Shown here: piece by piece, positions 17,901 to 23,565 of the stretch
How positions within the stretch are numbered: position 1 is the first letter of the stretch
Layout of the letters: every line of letters starts with the position of its first letter
IMG/VR virus record: IMGVR_UViG_3300028837_000819
Coordinates: 1-57,846 of that record
Source: a virus
DNA length: 57,846 nucleotides
Direction: 5' to 3' (one strand)
Position numbers and translations under genes: made by a program
The notes under the pieces: generated by a model
The model's input: only the letters and a program-made list of their open reading frames with translations
The model's database searches: none
What the model was told of the DNA's origin: nothing

Positions 17901-18968
17901 GCGACGAATCCGCCGAGCGATCCCACCACGCTGTCGCCGGAGAACATGGCAGAGGTCCTCGCTCAGCACATGGTCGATATGTTTATGGGGGACCACGACG
18001 GCCACGTCGGCAACTGGCTGCGGATCGGCACACAGCTTCGCGCCGTTGACCGGGGGCAGGCGTTCAAGTTCCTCTTCCAGAACAAGAATGATAGCTACGA
18101 TCCCACGTGGCACGCCAAGGGGAACTTCGGTGAGGGGTACGCCAAGAAGCTCCTCATCGAGTGGGGCAACAACAACGTCGATCTTCCCAAGGAGTCTCTG
18201 CAGGGCGCGCGCGACGCCATCGCCAAGGTGCAGGCCATCGTGGACCAGCAGCTTGAGGCGATCCTCACACCGGTCTTCGACGCTCGTGACACGTCACCAG
18301 CTGAGCGGAAGAAGATTCTGAAGAAGCTGTACACGAGGAGGGATAACTACCTCAAGGACTGGACGGCCGTCATGAAGGGCTTGAAGAAGGGCTTCAAGTG
18401 GCCGTCGGTCGGTGTCACGATCCCGAAGATTACCCCGCTCAAGTCCTCTCCGAAGACGCAGGAGTTCAAGGCGCGCGAGGAGAAGACGATCAAGGAGGCC
18501 GTCGCGGCGGGCTGGCAGGGCAAGGCTCTCCAGATCGACAAGGATGCCATCGAGAATCAGGAGGTCATGGTTCGGCGGGTGACCTACGAAGAGAAGCCGG
18601 GCATGAAGATACCCGCGACGCTGATCCAGTTCCGTGTTGCTCGCGAAGCCGGACTGAAGCTCGTGCAGACGCTCGCCCCGAAGGCGAAGGTCACCATCGA
18701 GGAGGGCGGTACGGCATTCGGTCCGCAGCGCCTCAAGGCCGACGTGGTGAAGAATTATTACGAGGCGATCCTTGCCGCGATCAAGAGCGTCAATCATCAC
18801 CTCTCCAAGGAGAAGAACCTAGAGATCAACATGGATCAACATGCAGACGGTTGGCAATGCGCTCAACCTATCGCCGGAATTGGAGAAGATTTTCAGCCAG
18901 ACCAAGGACCCGGCTGGCACCTACAAAGCAACTGGCGAACCGAACGACGCCGTGAACGCGATGGCTGA
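11964..18968 (+). CDS. Giant polyprotein with Nudix and kinase-like domains
   Basis: 2334 codons from ATG 11964 (weak ribosome site), 22 nt after the nuclease gene. The N-terminal 500 residues are helical with no recognised fold. From about 600 to 1250 several short beta modules recur loosely (VGDVLDFPSARWAVLGF, LGTAVNMGGSNYWISGG, LGAKLQYGPEKTRTIIGYG, VGSKIYDSVEGKSGWLVAW). A Nudix domain lies at about 1312-1470 with a complete Nudix box (G, 5, E, 7, RE, CF, EE, T, G) starting near 1359. A HipA/PI-kinase-like domain lies at about 1895-2100 with GDHDGHVGNWL near 2005 and AVDRGQAF near 2025. The last 45 residues look like a wrong-frame tail caused by the 10-bp duplication at 18824. It is probably packaged and injected, by analogy with other phage polyproteins; that is inference. 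Confidence 0.7.
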   Translation: MPLTYKVPKNVRAAAENALRAHAKRPGGSEAVSGAGIATALKEGTVGLDLVASLHRFFTINERLYRAAIRTLQDDLTAPVILSWRLHGDTGGKVWARRVFTQAVKEGLLEEDQYAALFRREPEQIYDLFAADAWRWEYGLDPRSAARFVEEYAHQTGNLLEINRAFGDGAKAVGNAVYRRYHTPNPFEEVYKAMVVEDVDYKLAAELDLHDMCRSANIPLSESLFPQIANKSDLTVAKTIWGQFVAYFILAVEAPDLLKPVHKGSKIPPLLMQTPKKHFAYPDPINTYIRYFHPDGAKYVDPNKDKKFVGLEVEAENLMKRAFYGKKITRVQALKFLGRARRWTAKNKMAGSLFHIFNADWKKANWQHILDNIPLEADVQPAFAAFVAGNPMPAEGVDLQQTLAKKATKVGVIKALSIQYGDMPTAIEPMKLRDTDSGKWAKGEKTPLGVYSVLLSAGTDHKFIMLGAYKVPSQNEPILVYHPEFDEANLKLTGDAKLLDALKKKSVIIVQGHKDMPGTIYGAPEKPKKEDQAPGAAEDEDALLAFIASELELPVDEVKAISLTLTESWATFGYEYPEWMFIETTDLDYKKEGTEFSLKLLGAFETAVQMVIAYRDDDGDLGWTDDDEFSQAITKHYVRPQGWEPNVPEDPAFPDWVPKELGKMFGVGAANVSQVPLSSTKFAKACKIESLECKSYSQWVYCGPTYQLIGAAQIGGVVHIVFQDIIDPNDLIGPMDSMASQSVYDGTAYPSDKKQALPDDLHKFTDEEYSAIKNQYNLEEPDVLSVPLETTDSYDTAKENGWGFRRGTVWGVKTAGGAWLYYKVSGAFKKGFEVMFLLYKGEDQNSTTDIAFFYDSVFKGGLNNGDIIPAAQVPVTSPPKFVVGDVLDFPSARWAVLGFQSQQYLLQPLNVSYDIKATTTGFQDVVEGAAEKVGHIDEPLAGALLTAHIVLPSGWEHMPKAEFVEETGLALGTAVNMGGSNYWISGGVKNTAGETYVLGTRPATSKNSGWSDIAYIEPLLSPASDYITEYESTYEPTDPKPEPGAEDALDAVDDEAGNAAMSGTNPAFTFLKKKDWTPAVKSESPEFQWDLGAKLQYGPEKTRTIIGYGFADEAAIYVMVTEKGNVNFKSVKVGNQQYGPVIEYVQNIVDNLHPKPSDAGKQKFPKLNYGLSSHAKKLAQKHDLIYISSPANAPFYVGSKIYDSVEGKSGWLVAWTGDPEEHEFNGIIMYKDGTWSEQSFNAILNNLSIKYANTNVIDETEGDITFGKGSENVSMTVNYPGGSLPTKPVEGWDDPTPVQQPAFPELPSGKHISAGVVAVFPATSTGVNSGPTIAVLPKATFVMTHPMNEFAGYSITFPKGTVEPGESIEKAAVRECFEETGLTMKLVAFLGDYKGQSSLTRMFMGYVTGGDPKAAGKETDAVSLKPFDFAAPPSEQKWWSQLQDRDKKIVDDAIDWMNTNGLPNEVKISEAAEDSAVTGPQDTEGSNGPDTYDPKAEHEYKQEFPKQLISTADYKVTVDTKKWCGSFFGTVYYEQWWYGKQLEWINLGYPPVGALIKAPDAQVPVSRVRAYVDTKEKDEGGEYFGTYIVVEYEDKTTHWALLINSGQAGATPYKPEVFQPVVSKTSVKPTAITADTTKDDVWKTLLFKAPFPVSQEMQDALKKTAAAIPSIPATFSCAKNMTKGPPYGEIVVYPALDSDVPYLVAGYVEWKDTEGNDYSFALLVGGGKVQVIPSLNFITDEWSIDANAKAAQSPADPFFTHPDPNINAVIQQIYANGGDTKAVGTTVGQFKDQWMKEAKLPAYAVVTKPLLQDVASLFVPGAATQAQYDAIVGCLKARMKATHKNKGKKGTSAGTAVATPQITAAAPVLPEVNVPKKVLKAKGLNVESAVYQNYVNTPQPMLFSDLGQTVGGGSKPNKLLAGPGGTKWFFKMGPGKETFRPYVDRAAYLISDLVKDNNIPVGVMEFEGGVGSYQPYAEDATNPPSDPTTLSPENMAEVLAQHMVDMFMGDHDGHVGNWLRIGTQLRAVDRGQAFKFLFQNKNDSYDPTWHAKGNFGEGYAKKLLIEWGNNNVDLPKESLQGARDAIAKVQAIVDQQLEAILTPVFDARDTSPAERKKILKKLYTRRDNYLKDWTAVMKGLKKGFKWPSVGVTIPKITPLKSSPKTQEFKAREEKTIKEAVAAGWQGKALQIDKDAIENQEVMVRRVTYEEKPGMKIPATLIQFRVAREAGLKLVQTLAPKAKVTIEEGGTAFGPQRLKADVVKNYYEAILAAIKSVNHHLSKEKNLEINMDQHADGWQCAQPIAGIGEDFQPDQGPGWHLQSNWRTERRRERDG
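18824..18843 (+). repeat. 10-bp tandem duplication that breaks the polyprotein frame
   Basis: GATCAACATG is repeated exactly in tandem (18824-18833, 18834-18843). Each copy ends in an ATG; the first is in the polyprotein frame, the second starts the next ORF. Removing one copy joins NLEINM to QTVGNALNLSPELEK and gives one ORF from 11964 to 20292 (2772 codons). The nearest AAGGAG (18808-18813) is far too distant to serve ATG 18841. Confidence 0.85.
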
Positions 18969-20292
18969 CCAGTACATCCAGTACCTCGCGGCGATCAAGG
19001 TCTTCGTGGACAGCAAGGAGGAGTATCTCGGAAAGCACTCGCCTCACTTCGCGCCGTTCCTGTGGCAGGAGCCCACCGAGGAAGAGGAGGAGCCCACCGA
19101 GATTCCGCAGATCGAGATCGAGCTTCGCAAGCAGGGAGCCTCGTTGCCGCAGTCGACGGCCGAGCCGGGTGAGGTTGTCATCACCGGTTTCAACAAGCCT
19201 GTCTACCGTACGTCGGAGCAGCCTCAGTTCGTCATCAAGGACCCGATCACGCAGGCGACGATCTTTTACAACCCGCCGGGTGGCGTGCAGGGTCTCAAGT
19301 CCGGCGTCGAGGGCCACAAGTCCATCGCGTGGGCGGTCATGAAGGGTGAGCCGTCCACTGGCGTCGTGGCGCACCTCATGAAGCTCTTCGAGTCGGCGGC
19401 CGGTCTGAAGATGCGGCCTGCCACGAAGAAGGACGACGAGGTTCTCTACTGGTCAAAGCAGGCGGCTCTCCTCCAGAGCGGCGGCAAGGTTCACCCGAAA
19501 GCAGACGGCACCGCCGAAGTTGATCCGGCATACGCGCAGGCGATGCAGCAGTACCGGATGGGCGATGACGATGCGGCGCTGAAGGGGCTGAAGGATTTCA
19601 CGGCGAAGCAGCTTGGCGTCCCCGTCGGCCAGCTTACGAAGCAGCCGGGGTACAGCTTGAAGGGTGACTACACACGGGGGGCGGGCTGGCGCAGGCACGA
19701 GCGAATCGGATGGACCGCCTCGAAGCTCCAGAGCTTCATGGGGAAGGGCGCGACTGTCGCCCACACGGTAACCGGTGGCTCGGGCAACATGCTCAACTTC
19801 TTCCAGATGGCGATGAAGAACGGCTCGCTTCTGTCGAACAATCAGAAGCCCTTCTATGGAGTCAGTGTCAACGGATTCTCGACGGGTTCGGACTTCGACG
19901 CGGGTGGCACGCAGGGTCTCTTCTGCGTCTTCCGGAAGTTCGGGTCGGCCGGTGCGAACGTGCTGTACTTCGATATCGCTGTCTGTCTCAGAACGGATGT
20001 CTACGTCGTGGGTTCTGGTGACGCTTTCGGGAACGTCCACACCGAGCGGTACACCACACCGGAGCAGTGGAAGGGGAAGGTCGGTACGGGCCAGATCGGT
20101 GCAAGCTCGCACTTCCAGATCAACGTCCGTCATGACATTGACATTCAGAAATATCTTCTCTCGGCGGTGTGCTCGTCGGCCAGTTCTCGCGATCAGATCA
20201 GGAAGATTTGCAAAGACATGGGCTGGACGAAGTTCGCGCGCGGGCGCAGTATCGAACAGGCCATTGTCACCTCGAAGGAGGCAAAGTTCTGA
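18841..20292 (+). CDS. C-terminal part of the giant polyprotein (possible ADP-ribosyltransferase-like domain)
   Basis: 483 codons, most likely the natural continuation of the 11964 polyprotein after the 10-bp duplication; its own ATG has no ribosome site at a useful distance and overlaps the upstream ORF by 128 nt. There is a Glu-rich linker at about residues 78-90, a helical region around 160-270, and a C-terminal domain from about 280. That domain contains HTVTGGSGNMLNFFQMAMK, GSLLSNNQKPFYGV, NGFSTGSDFDAGGTQGLFC and VFRK. The order (H-x-T, L..G.L.S, G.S..D..GG, VF.R) resembles a domain seen in some phage polyproteins and, loosely, ADP-ribosyltransferase-like folds. That reading is weak. With the Nudix domain upstream, a link to ADP-ribose chemistry would be coherent but unproven. 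Confidence 0.6.
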   Translation: MQTVGNALNLSPELEKIFSQTKDPAGTYKATGEPNDAVNAMADQYIQYLAAIKVFVDSKEEYLGKHSPHFAPFLWQEPTEEEEEPTEIPQIEIELRKQGASLPQSTAEPGEVVITGFNKPVYRTSEQPQFVIKDPITQATIFYNPPGGVQGLKSGVEGHKSIAWAVMKGEPSTGVVAHLMKLFESAAGLKMRPATKKDDEVLYWSKQAALLQSGGKVHPKADGTAEVDPAYAQAMQQYRMGDDDAALKGLKDFTAKQLGVPVGQLTKQPGYSLKGDYTRGAGWRRHERIGWTASKLQSFMGKGATVAHTVTGGSGNMLNFFQMAMKNGSLLSNNQKPFYGVSVNGFSTGSDFDAGGTQGLFCVFRKFGSAGANVLYFDIAVCLRTDVYVVGSGDAFGNVHTERYTTPEQWKGKVGTGQIGASSHFQINVRHDIDIQKYLLSAVCSSASSRDQIRKICKDMGWTKFARGRSIEQAIVTSKEAKF

Positions 20293-21011
20293 TGCCGTTG
20301 ATGGACGCCATCATGCAGGGGATGGAGTTCCGGTGCGCCTACTACGGAACGCCGCAACCCATTGACCTCGTGGCGCGCGCGCCGGGCGAGACGCTTATCG
20401 CCTTCGCAGGGTGGTGGAAAGCACAATGGGACATCGGCAATGGTCTTGAGATCGTCAAGGGGAACCTCGTCGAGGCCGAGCAGGGCATCCGCTGGAAGTT
20501 CGACGAAGGTCCCGATGACACCCTCATCGCGTCGCCGAGTGATGGTGACATGCAGGCGCGGATCGACCGAACGCGCACGCTGCAGGACATCGAGCGGCCG
20601 ATTTACCTCAACGCGCTCGCGATTCTCAAAGAACAGAACCCGGACTTCGATTTCGACCCGTGGATCGAGACCTACCTAGAGCGGCCTCTATACGACCCTG
20701 TGGCGGCATATCGAAAAAAGCACTTAGGACTACGAAAAACCTCTGGACTTTTGCTTCTCAACAGGGATAATGTGGGCGTCGATGTTCTTCTCGTGGATGA
20801 GCACGGCAACGCTGCAGTTGCAGCAGCGTCGGAGTGGCTGACCGTGTTCGCCAACAGGTGGACCGAAATGGAAGACAGGCCCGATCCTCAGAGCTTCGTC
20901 GAGTGGGTCGCGACGCAGCGTCCCTACGGTCCTCATGGTCTTAGCGAACCCTTTGTGTTGGAAGCGGAAGGTCACTTGGAGGACCTCGCCGCGAGAAGAC
21001 TGAGTGAGTGA
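20292..21011 (+). CDS. Unknown phage protein, 239 residues
   Basis: ATG 20292 overlaps the TGA of the polyprotein tail (TGATG), with GGAGG (20278-20282) about 9 nt upstream, so a longer in-frame start at 20169 is rejected. Begins MPLMDAIMQGMEFRCAYYG and contains GETLIAFAGWWKAQWD, an acidic middle and FDPWIETYLERPLYDPV. A region of altered base composition follows (20700-20775; AAA, TTA and TTG codons). No domain is recognised. The AT-rich internal segment contains a promoter-like pair, so this gene may carry the promoter of the head operon. Confidence 0.7.
   Translation: MPLMDAIMQGMEFRCAYYGTPQPIDLVARAPGETLIAFAGWWKAQWDIGNGLEIVKGNLVEAEQGIRWKFDEGPDDTLIASPSDGDMQARIDRTRTLQDIERPIYLNALAILKEQNPDFDFDPWIETYLERPLYDPVAAYRKKHLGLRKTSGLLLLNRDNVGVDVLLVDEHGNAAVAAASEWLTVFANRWTEMEDRPDPQSFVEWVATQRPYGPHGLSEPFVLEAEGHLEDLAARRLSE
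20744..20771 (+). promoter_or_regulatory. Promoter-like boxes inside a gene, before the head module
   Basis: TGGACT (20744-20749), 16-bp spacer, GATAAT (20766-20771) in an AT-rich island of a GC-rich gene. It would serve the genes from 21054 on. Weaker than the 11529 promoter. Confidence 0.35.
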
Positions 21012-21053
21012 TGGTCGTCTAGCTGGCGGCCACTTGGAAAGGAGCATTCAGTT

Positions 21054-21419
21054 ATGCCAAGGCGTCAGGCAGCAGCGGTGGATGTGTACGATTTCGGTGC
21101 CCCGGCTGCGGTGGCAACGGTCCTCGACTTCAAGGTCTTGCAGGGCGGCAAGCTCGACCTTTGCTTCGAGAACCTCGAAGCGCCGGACCTCACGGTCTCG
21201 GTCGAGGTCTCCGAGGACGGGACCACCTACGCAGCGACCACGGCGGCGGACAACCTCGCGGTTGTCACCGACGAGGTCGTGGCGGGCGGCTGCAACAAGG
21301 ACTTCACGGTCCTTGCGAGGCAGGACTTGGACAACTACGTCCGCGTCCGCGCCTTGGGCGGCACGCGTGCCAACATGCAGGTGCGCCCCGACGGCGTCCT
21401 CCAGATCAGGCAGATATAA
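21054..21419 (+). CDS. Small beta-rich protein, possible decoration or virion protein
   Basis: ATG 21054 with AAAGGAG (21038-21044) upstream. The 121-residue product is mostly beta by composition: VATVLDFKVLQGGKLDLCFE, LTVSVEVSEDGTTYAATT, VRVRALGGTRANMQV. This resembles small immunoglobulin-like or jelly-roll virion proteins, but no family can be named. A palindrome copy starts 5 nt after its stop. Its position at the left end of the head module suggests capsid decoration or a connector accessory; this is inference. Confidence 0.6.
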   Translation: MPRRQAAAVDVYDFGAPAAVATVLDFKVLQGGKLDLCFENLEAPDLTVSVEVSEDGTTYAATTAADNLAVVTDEVVAGGCNKDFTVLARQDLDNYVRVRALGGTRANMQVRPDGVLQIRQI

Positions 21420-21423
21420 GCAA

Positions 21424-21436
21424 CAACAATTTGTTG
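21424..21436. repeat. Palindrome copy 2 (CAACAATTTGTTG)
   Basis: 13-bp odd palindrome 5 nt after the stop at 21419 and 62 nt before ATG 21499. Same orientation as copies 1 and 4. As RNA it can fold CAACA-AUU-UGUUG. Confidence 0.75.
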
Positions 21437-21498
21437 GTTGGATTGTGGCTCTGCCAGTCTGAGCCGCTGCCGGTCCACAGGAAGAGGAGGTCGCCACC

Positions 21499-21933
21499 AT
21501 GGGCGAGGTGAGGGAAAGCCTGCCCCGCGTGTACCAGTTCGACATCGGACTGGACCCGACGCAGCCAGCGGGGTCCGAGGACCTCGTTGGCGTCGTGAAG
21601 CGGAACGATCAGGTCTCGGCGGCGGGCTACGGCCTCGCTCCTCTCTTCGGGCTCGTCGAGAATCACGGGCCAGTCGATCTCGTCTTCGAGGTCGAGGACT
21701 CCGACGACAACGGGCAGGTCGATCCGTACGCCGTCGAGAACATGCGTATCGGTGGCGCGTCGGTTGCCAACGTCACGGTACCTCCCGGTGGCAAGGTCGT
21801 CTTCATTCTTGAGGGCGTCACGAAGCGGTGGCTCCGCTTCAACGCCACCCCCGCGCTGACAGCCGGTGGCCGCCTCACCGTCGCCTACTGGTTCGGCGAT
21901 CTTGAGACAAGGCTCGCGGTGGGAACGCCGTAA
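21499..21933 (+). CDS. Small virion-type protein, short paralogue
   Basis: ATG 21499 after GAGGAGG. 144 residues: MGEVRESLPRVYQFDIGLD, SEDLVGVVKRNDQV, GLVENHGPVDLVFEVEDSDD, MRIGGASVANVTVPPGG, YWFGDLETRLAVGTP. It matches the next gene nearly throughout, except that the next gene has about 112 extra residues at the NGQVD/PY junction here. Beta-rich, probably a virion surface or adaptor protein. No named family is recognised. Confidence 0.7.
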   Translation: MGEVRESLPRVYQFDIGLDPTQPAGSEDLVGVVKRNDQVSAAGYGLAPLFGLVENHGPVDLVFEVEDSDDNGQVDPYAVENMRIGGASVANVTVPPGGKVVFILEGVTKRWLRFNATPALTAGGRLTVAYWFGDLETRLAVGTP

Positions 21934-21949
21934 CGAGGAGATCGCGGTC

Positions 21950-22738
21950 ATGGGCGACGTAAGAGAAAGCCTCCCACGGTCGATCCAGTTTGACATCGGG
22001 AGCGATTCGCTCAGACCGGTGGGGTCCGAGGATATCGTTGGCATCGTGAAACGGAGCGATCAGGTTGGCGACGTGGCCTACGGGATCGCGCCCATTTCTG
22101 GTCTGGTCGAGAACCACGGGGCTGCGGCGCTTACGTTCGCGTTGGAGGAGTCGCAGACCAACGGACTGGTGGACGGGCCGCCCGGAGAGCTACATGTGAA
22201 GGGTGCCGTAGTGGCCGCCACGACCGGGGCGCAGGTACTCGCCACGGACTTCGAGAACGGGGACACCATCGACGGCGTGTTGCTCGCCACAGGTGACCGT
22301 GTTCTTGTGAAGGATCAGGCGTCAGGCGTAGAGAACGGCATCTATGTGGTCAAGGCCGTGGGTGCTCCTGACCGTGCCGCTGACATGGCCGCCACCTCAG
22401 ACGCGGCCTTGGCGTACTGCTTTGTCGCCGGGGGTACCGCCAACGAGGGCACTGGTTGGGTGTGCACGACCGCCTCCCCGGCTGTGGTCGGGACTGATGC
22501 CCTCGCCTTCACGCAGTATGCGGGGGACCCCTACGTTCCCCGCAACATTCGCGTGGGCGGTGCGAGCGTGGCGAACGTCGCGGTCGAGCCGGGTGGCAAG
22601 GTCCCCTTCTCCATTGAGGGGACAACGGAGGAGTACCTCCGCTTCAACGCCACGCCGACGGTGTCGGCCAAGGGTCGTCTGACGCTTTCCTACTGGTACG
22701 GCGAGCTTGAGAGACGGCTCACGTTGGGGACGCCATAA
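21950..22738 (+). CDS. Paralogue with inserted tail-fibre-type domain
   Basis: ATG 21950 after GAGGAGAT; 262 residues. N-terminus (MGDVRESLPRSIQFDIGSD) and C-terminus (IRVGGASVANVAVEPGG, YWYGELERRLTLGTP) match the previous gene. Between NGLVD and GDPYVPRNIRVGG lies an insert (about residues 81-193) with TIDGVLLATGDRVLVKDQ, ENGIYVVKAVG, AYCFVAGGTANEGTGWVCTT and DALAFTQYAG. I recognise this domain as a recurrent one in phage tail fibres and appendages. Tandem duplication plus domain insertion suggests a surface-exposed, host-contact or decoration role. Confidence 0.75.
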   Translation: MGDVRESLPRSIQFDIGSDSLRPVGSEDIVGIVKRSDQVGDVAYGIAPISGLVENHGAAALTFALEESQTNGLVDGPPGELHVKGAVVAATTGAQVLATDFENGDTIDGVLLATGDRVLVKDQASGVENGIYVVKAVGAPDRAADMAATSDAALAYCFVAGGTANEGTGWVCTTASPAVVGTDALAFTQYAGDPYVPRNIRVGGASVANVAVEPGGKVPFSIEGTTEEYLRFNATPTVSAKGRLTLSYWYGELERRLTLGTP

Positions 22739-22929
22739 TGGTGCAGGAAGCCATGACGCCGGGCGTGCTGAACGCGCTCAACAAGAACAGGAACCGTTCA
22801 ACGTGTCCCGGTTGCGGCTTCCCGCTCCCGATTTATCCCGGCCGCTATCCTGCGCACTGTCCGCAGTGTGGCGGGGACCGCGAAGCACCGGCCGAGACGC
22901 AGGAGCCAGAAGAGGACAGCGAGGAATGA
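22738..22929 (+). CDS. Small double-CxxC zinc-ribbon protein
   Basis: ATG 22738 overlaps the preceding TAA (TAATG). 63 residues with CPGCGFPLPIYPGRYPAHCPQCGG in essence: two C-x-x-C-G knuckles about 17 apart, the zinc-ribbon layout, then an acidic tail (ETQEPEEDSEE). No enzymatic motif. Such ribbons bind zinc and often nucleic acid or protein; the specific role is unknown. Confidence 0.65.
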   Translation: MVQEAMTPGVLNALNKNRNRSTCPGCGFPLPIYPGRYPAHCPQCGGDREAPAETQEPEEDSEE

Positions 22930-22930
22930 G

Positions 22931-23158
22931 ATGGCTCGTTCCGGATTGAAGGTGAGTCTCGATGACGAAACGCTCTACCAACTCACCAAAACCGGGATGG
23001 GCGATCTCGTCGAGCAGATCGAAGGGAAGTTCTCAGGCGTGAAGCTGAGATGCCGAGCGACGAAGTGCAAGTTCAACGAGGATGGGAAGTGCGGACTCCC
23101 GGCCGAGCGCATACAGATGAATAGCTCGTGGGAGTGCGACAACTTCGCGAGGGAGTAA
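22931..23158 (+). CDS. Small Cys-rich protein (DUF1540-like pattern)
   Basis: ATG 22931, one base after the previous stop; the ribosome site (GAGGAATGAG) lies in the previous gene's tail. 75 residues: an N-terminal helix (DDETLYQLTKTGMGDLVEQIEGKF), then CRATKCKFNEDGKC and, later, WECDNF. The spacing Cys-x4-Cys-x6-Cys then a distant Cys is that of DUF1540-type metal-binding modules. Function unknown. It is the third small Cys-rich gene in this window, after 10107 and 22738. Confidence 0.6.
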   Translation: MARSGLKVSLDDETLYQLTKTGMGDLVEQIEGKFSGVKLRCRATKCKFNEDGKCGLPAERIQMNSSWECDNFARE

Positions 23159-23160
23159 CG

Positions 23161-23565
23161 GTGGCGAAGAAGGATGGAAAGCTGAGGTCCTCGCGGTCGT
23201 CGAGACCGAAGGCACCGCTTCCAGAGTCGCTGCCCGGCGACTTCTTCCTCATGGAGTACGACCGATCCCGTGGGCGCTACATCCTCCACCTTGATAACGA
23301 CGACGAGGAGAGCTTCGATCTCGGCTCGGACGTACAGGAGATGATGCGGCAGTTCGAGCGTTGGGGCCGGTACTCGATAGGGTGCGAGGCCATCGACCGC
23401 GCGCGGGAGTTCGGACTTGCTCAGGCGATTCCCGGAGAGACCGCGCGCGACGACCGAGTAATCGCCCTGCACGACCGGCCCGGCAAAGGCCGTGAGTTGA
23501 TGTTCAGGGACGGCAAGGAGAAGAGACATGGGGACCTCCCAAGGCTCACCAGAGCTTCTATGTGA
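23161..23565 (+). CDS. Unknown basic protein upstream of the prohead protease
   Basis: GTG 23161 directly after the previous stop, with GGGAG in the previous tail. 134 residues: Lys/Arg/Ser-rich N-terminus (KKDGKLRSSRSSRPK), a central segment FFLMEYDRSRGRYILHLDNDDEESFDLGSDVQEMMRQFE, and a C-terminus overlapping the next gene by 38 nt. The next gene has its own AAGGAG inside this gene. No family recognised; position suggests a head-assembly accessory. Confidence 0.6.
   Translation: MAKKDGKLRSSRSSRPKAPLPESLPGDFFLMEYDRSRGRYILHLDNDDEESFDLGSDVQEMMRQFERWGRYSIGCEAIDRAREFGLAQAIPGETARDDRVIALHDRPGKGRELMFRDGKEKRHGDLPRLTRASM

Noticed and set aside
13158-18113. Long minus-strand ORFs (558 and 742 codons) opposite the polyprotein
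   Set aside because: They mirror the GC-biased codons of the + strand gene, are Arg/Leu/Val-rich without domains, and have no ribosome sites.
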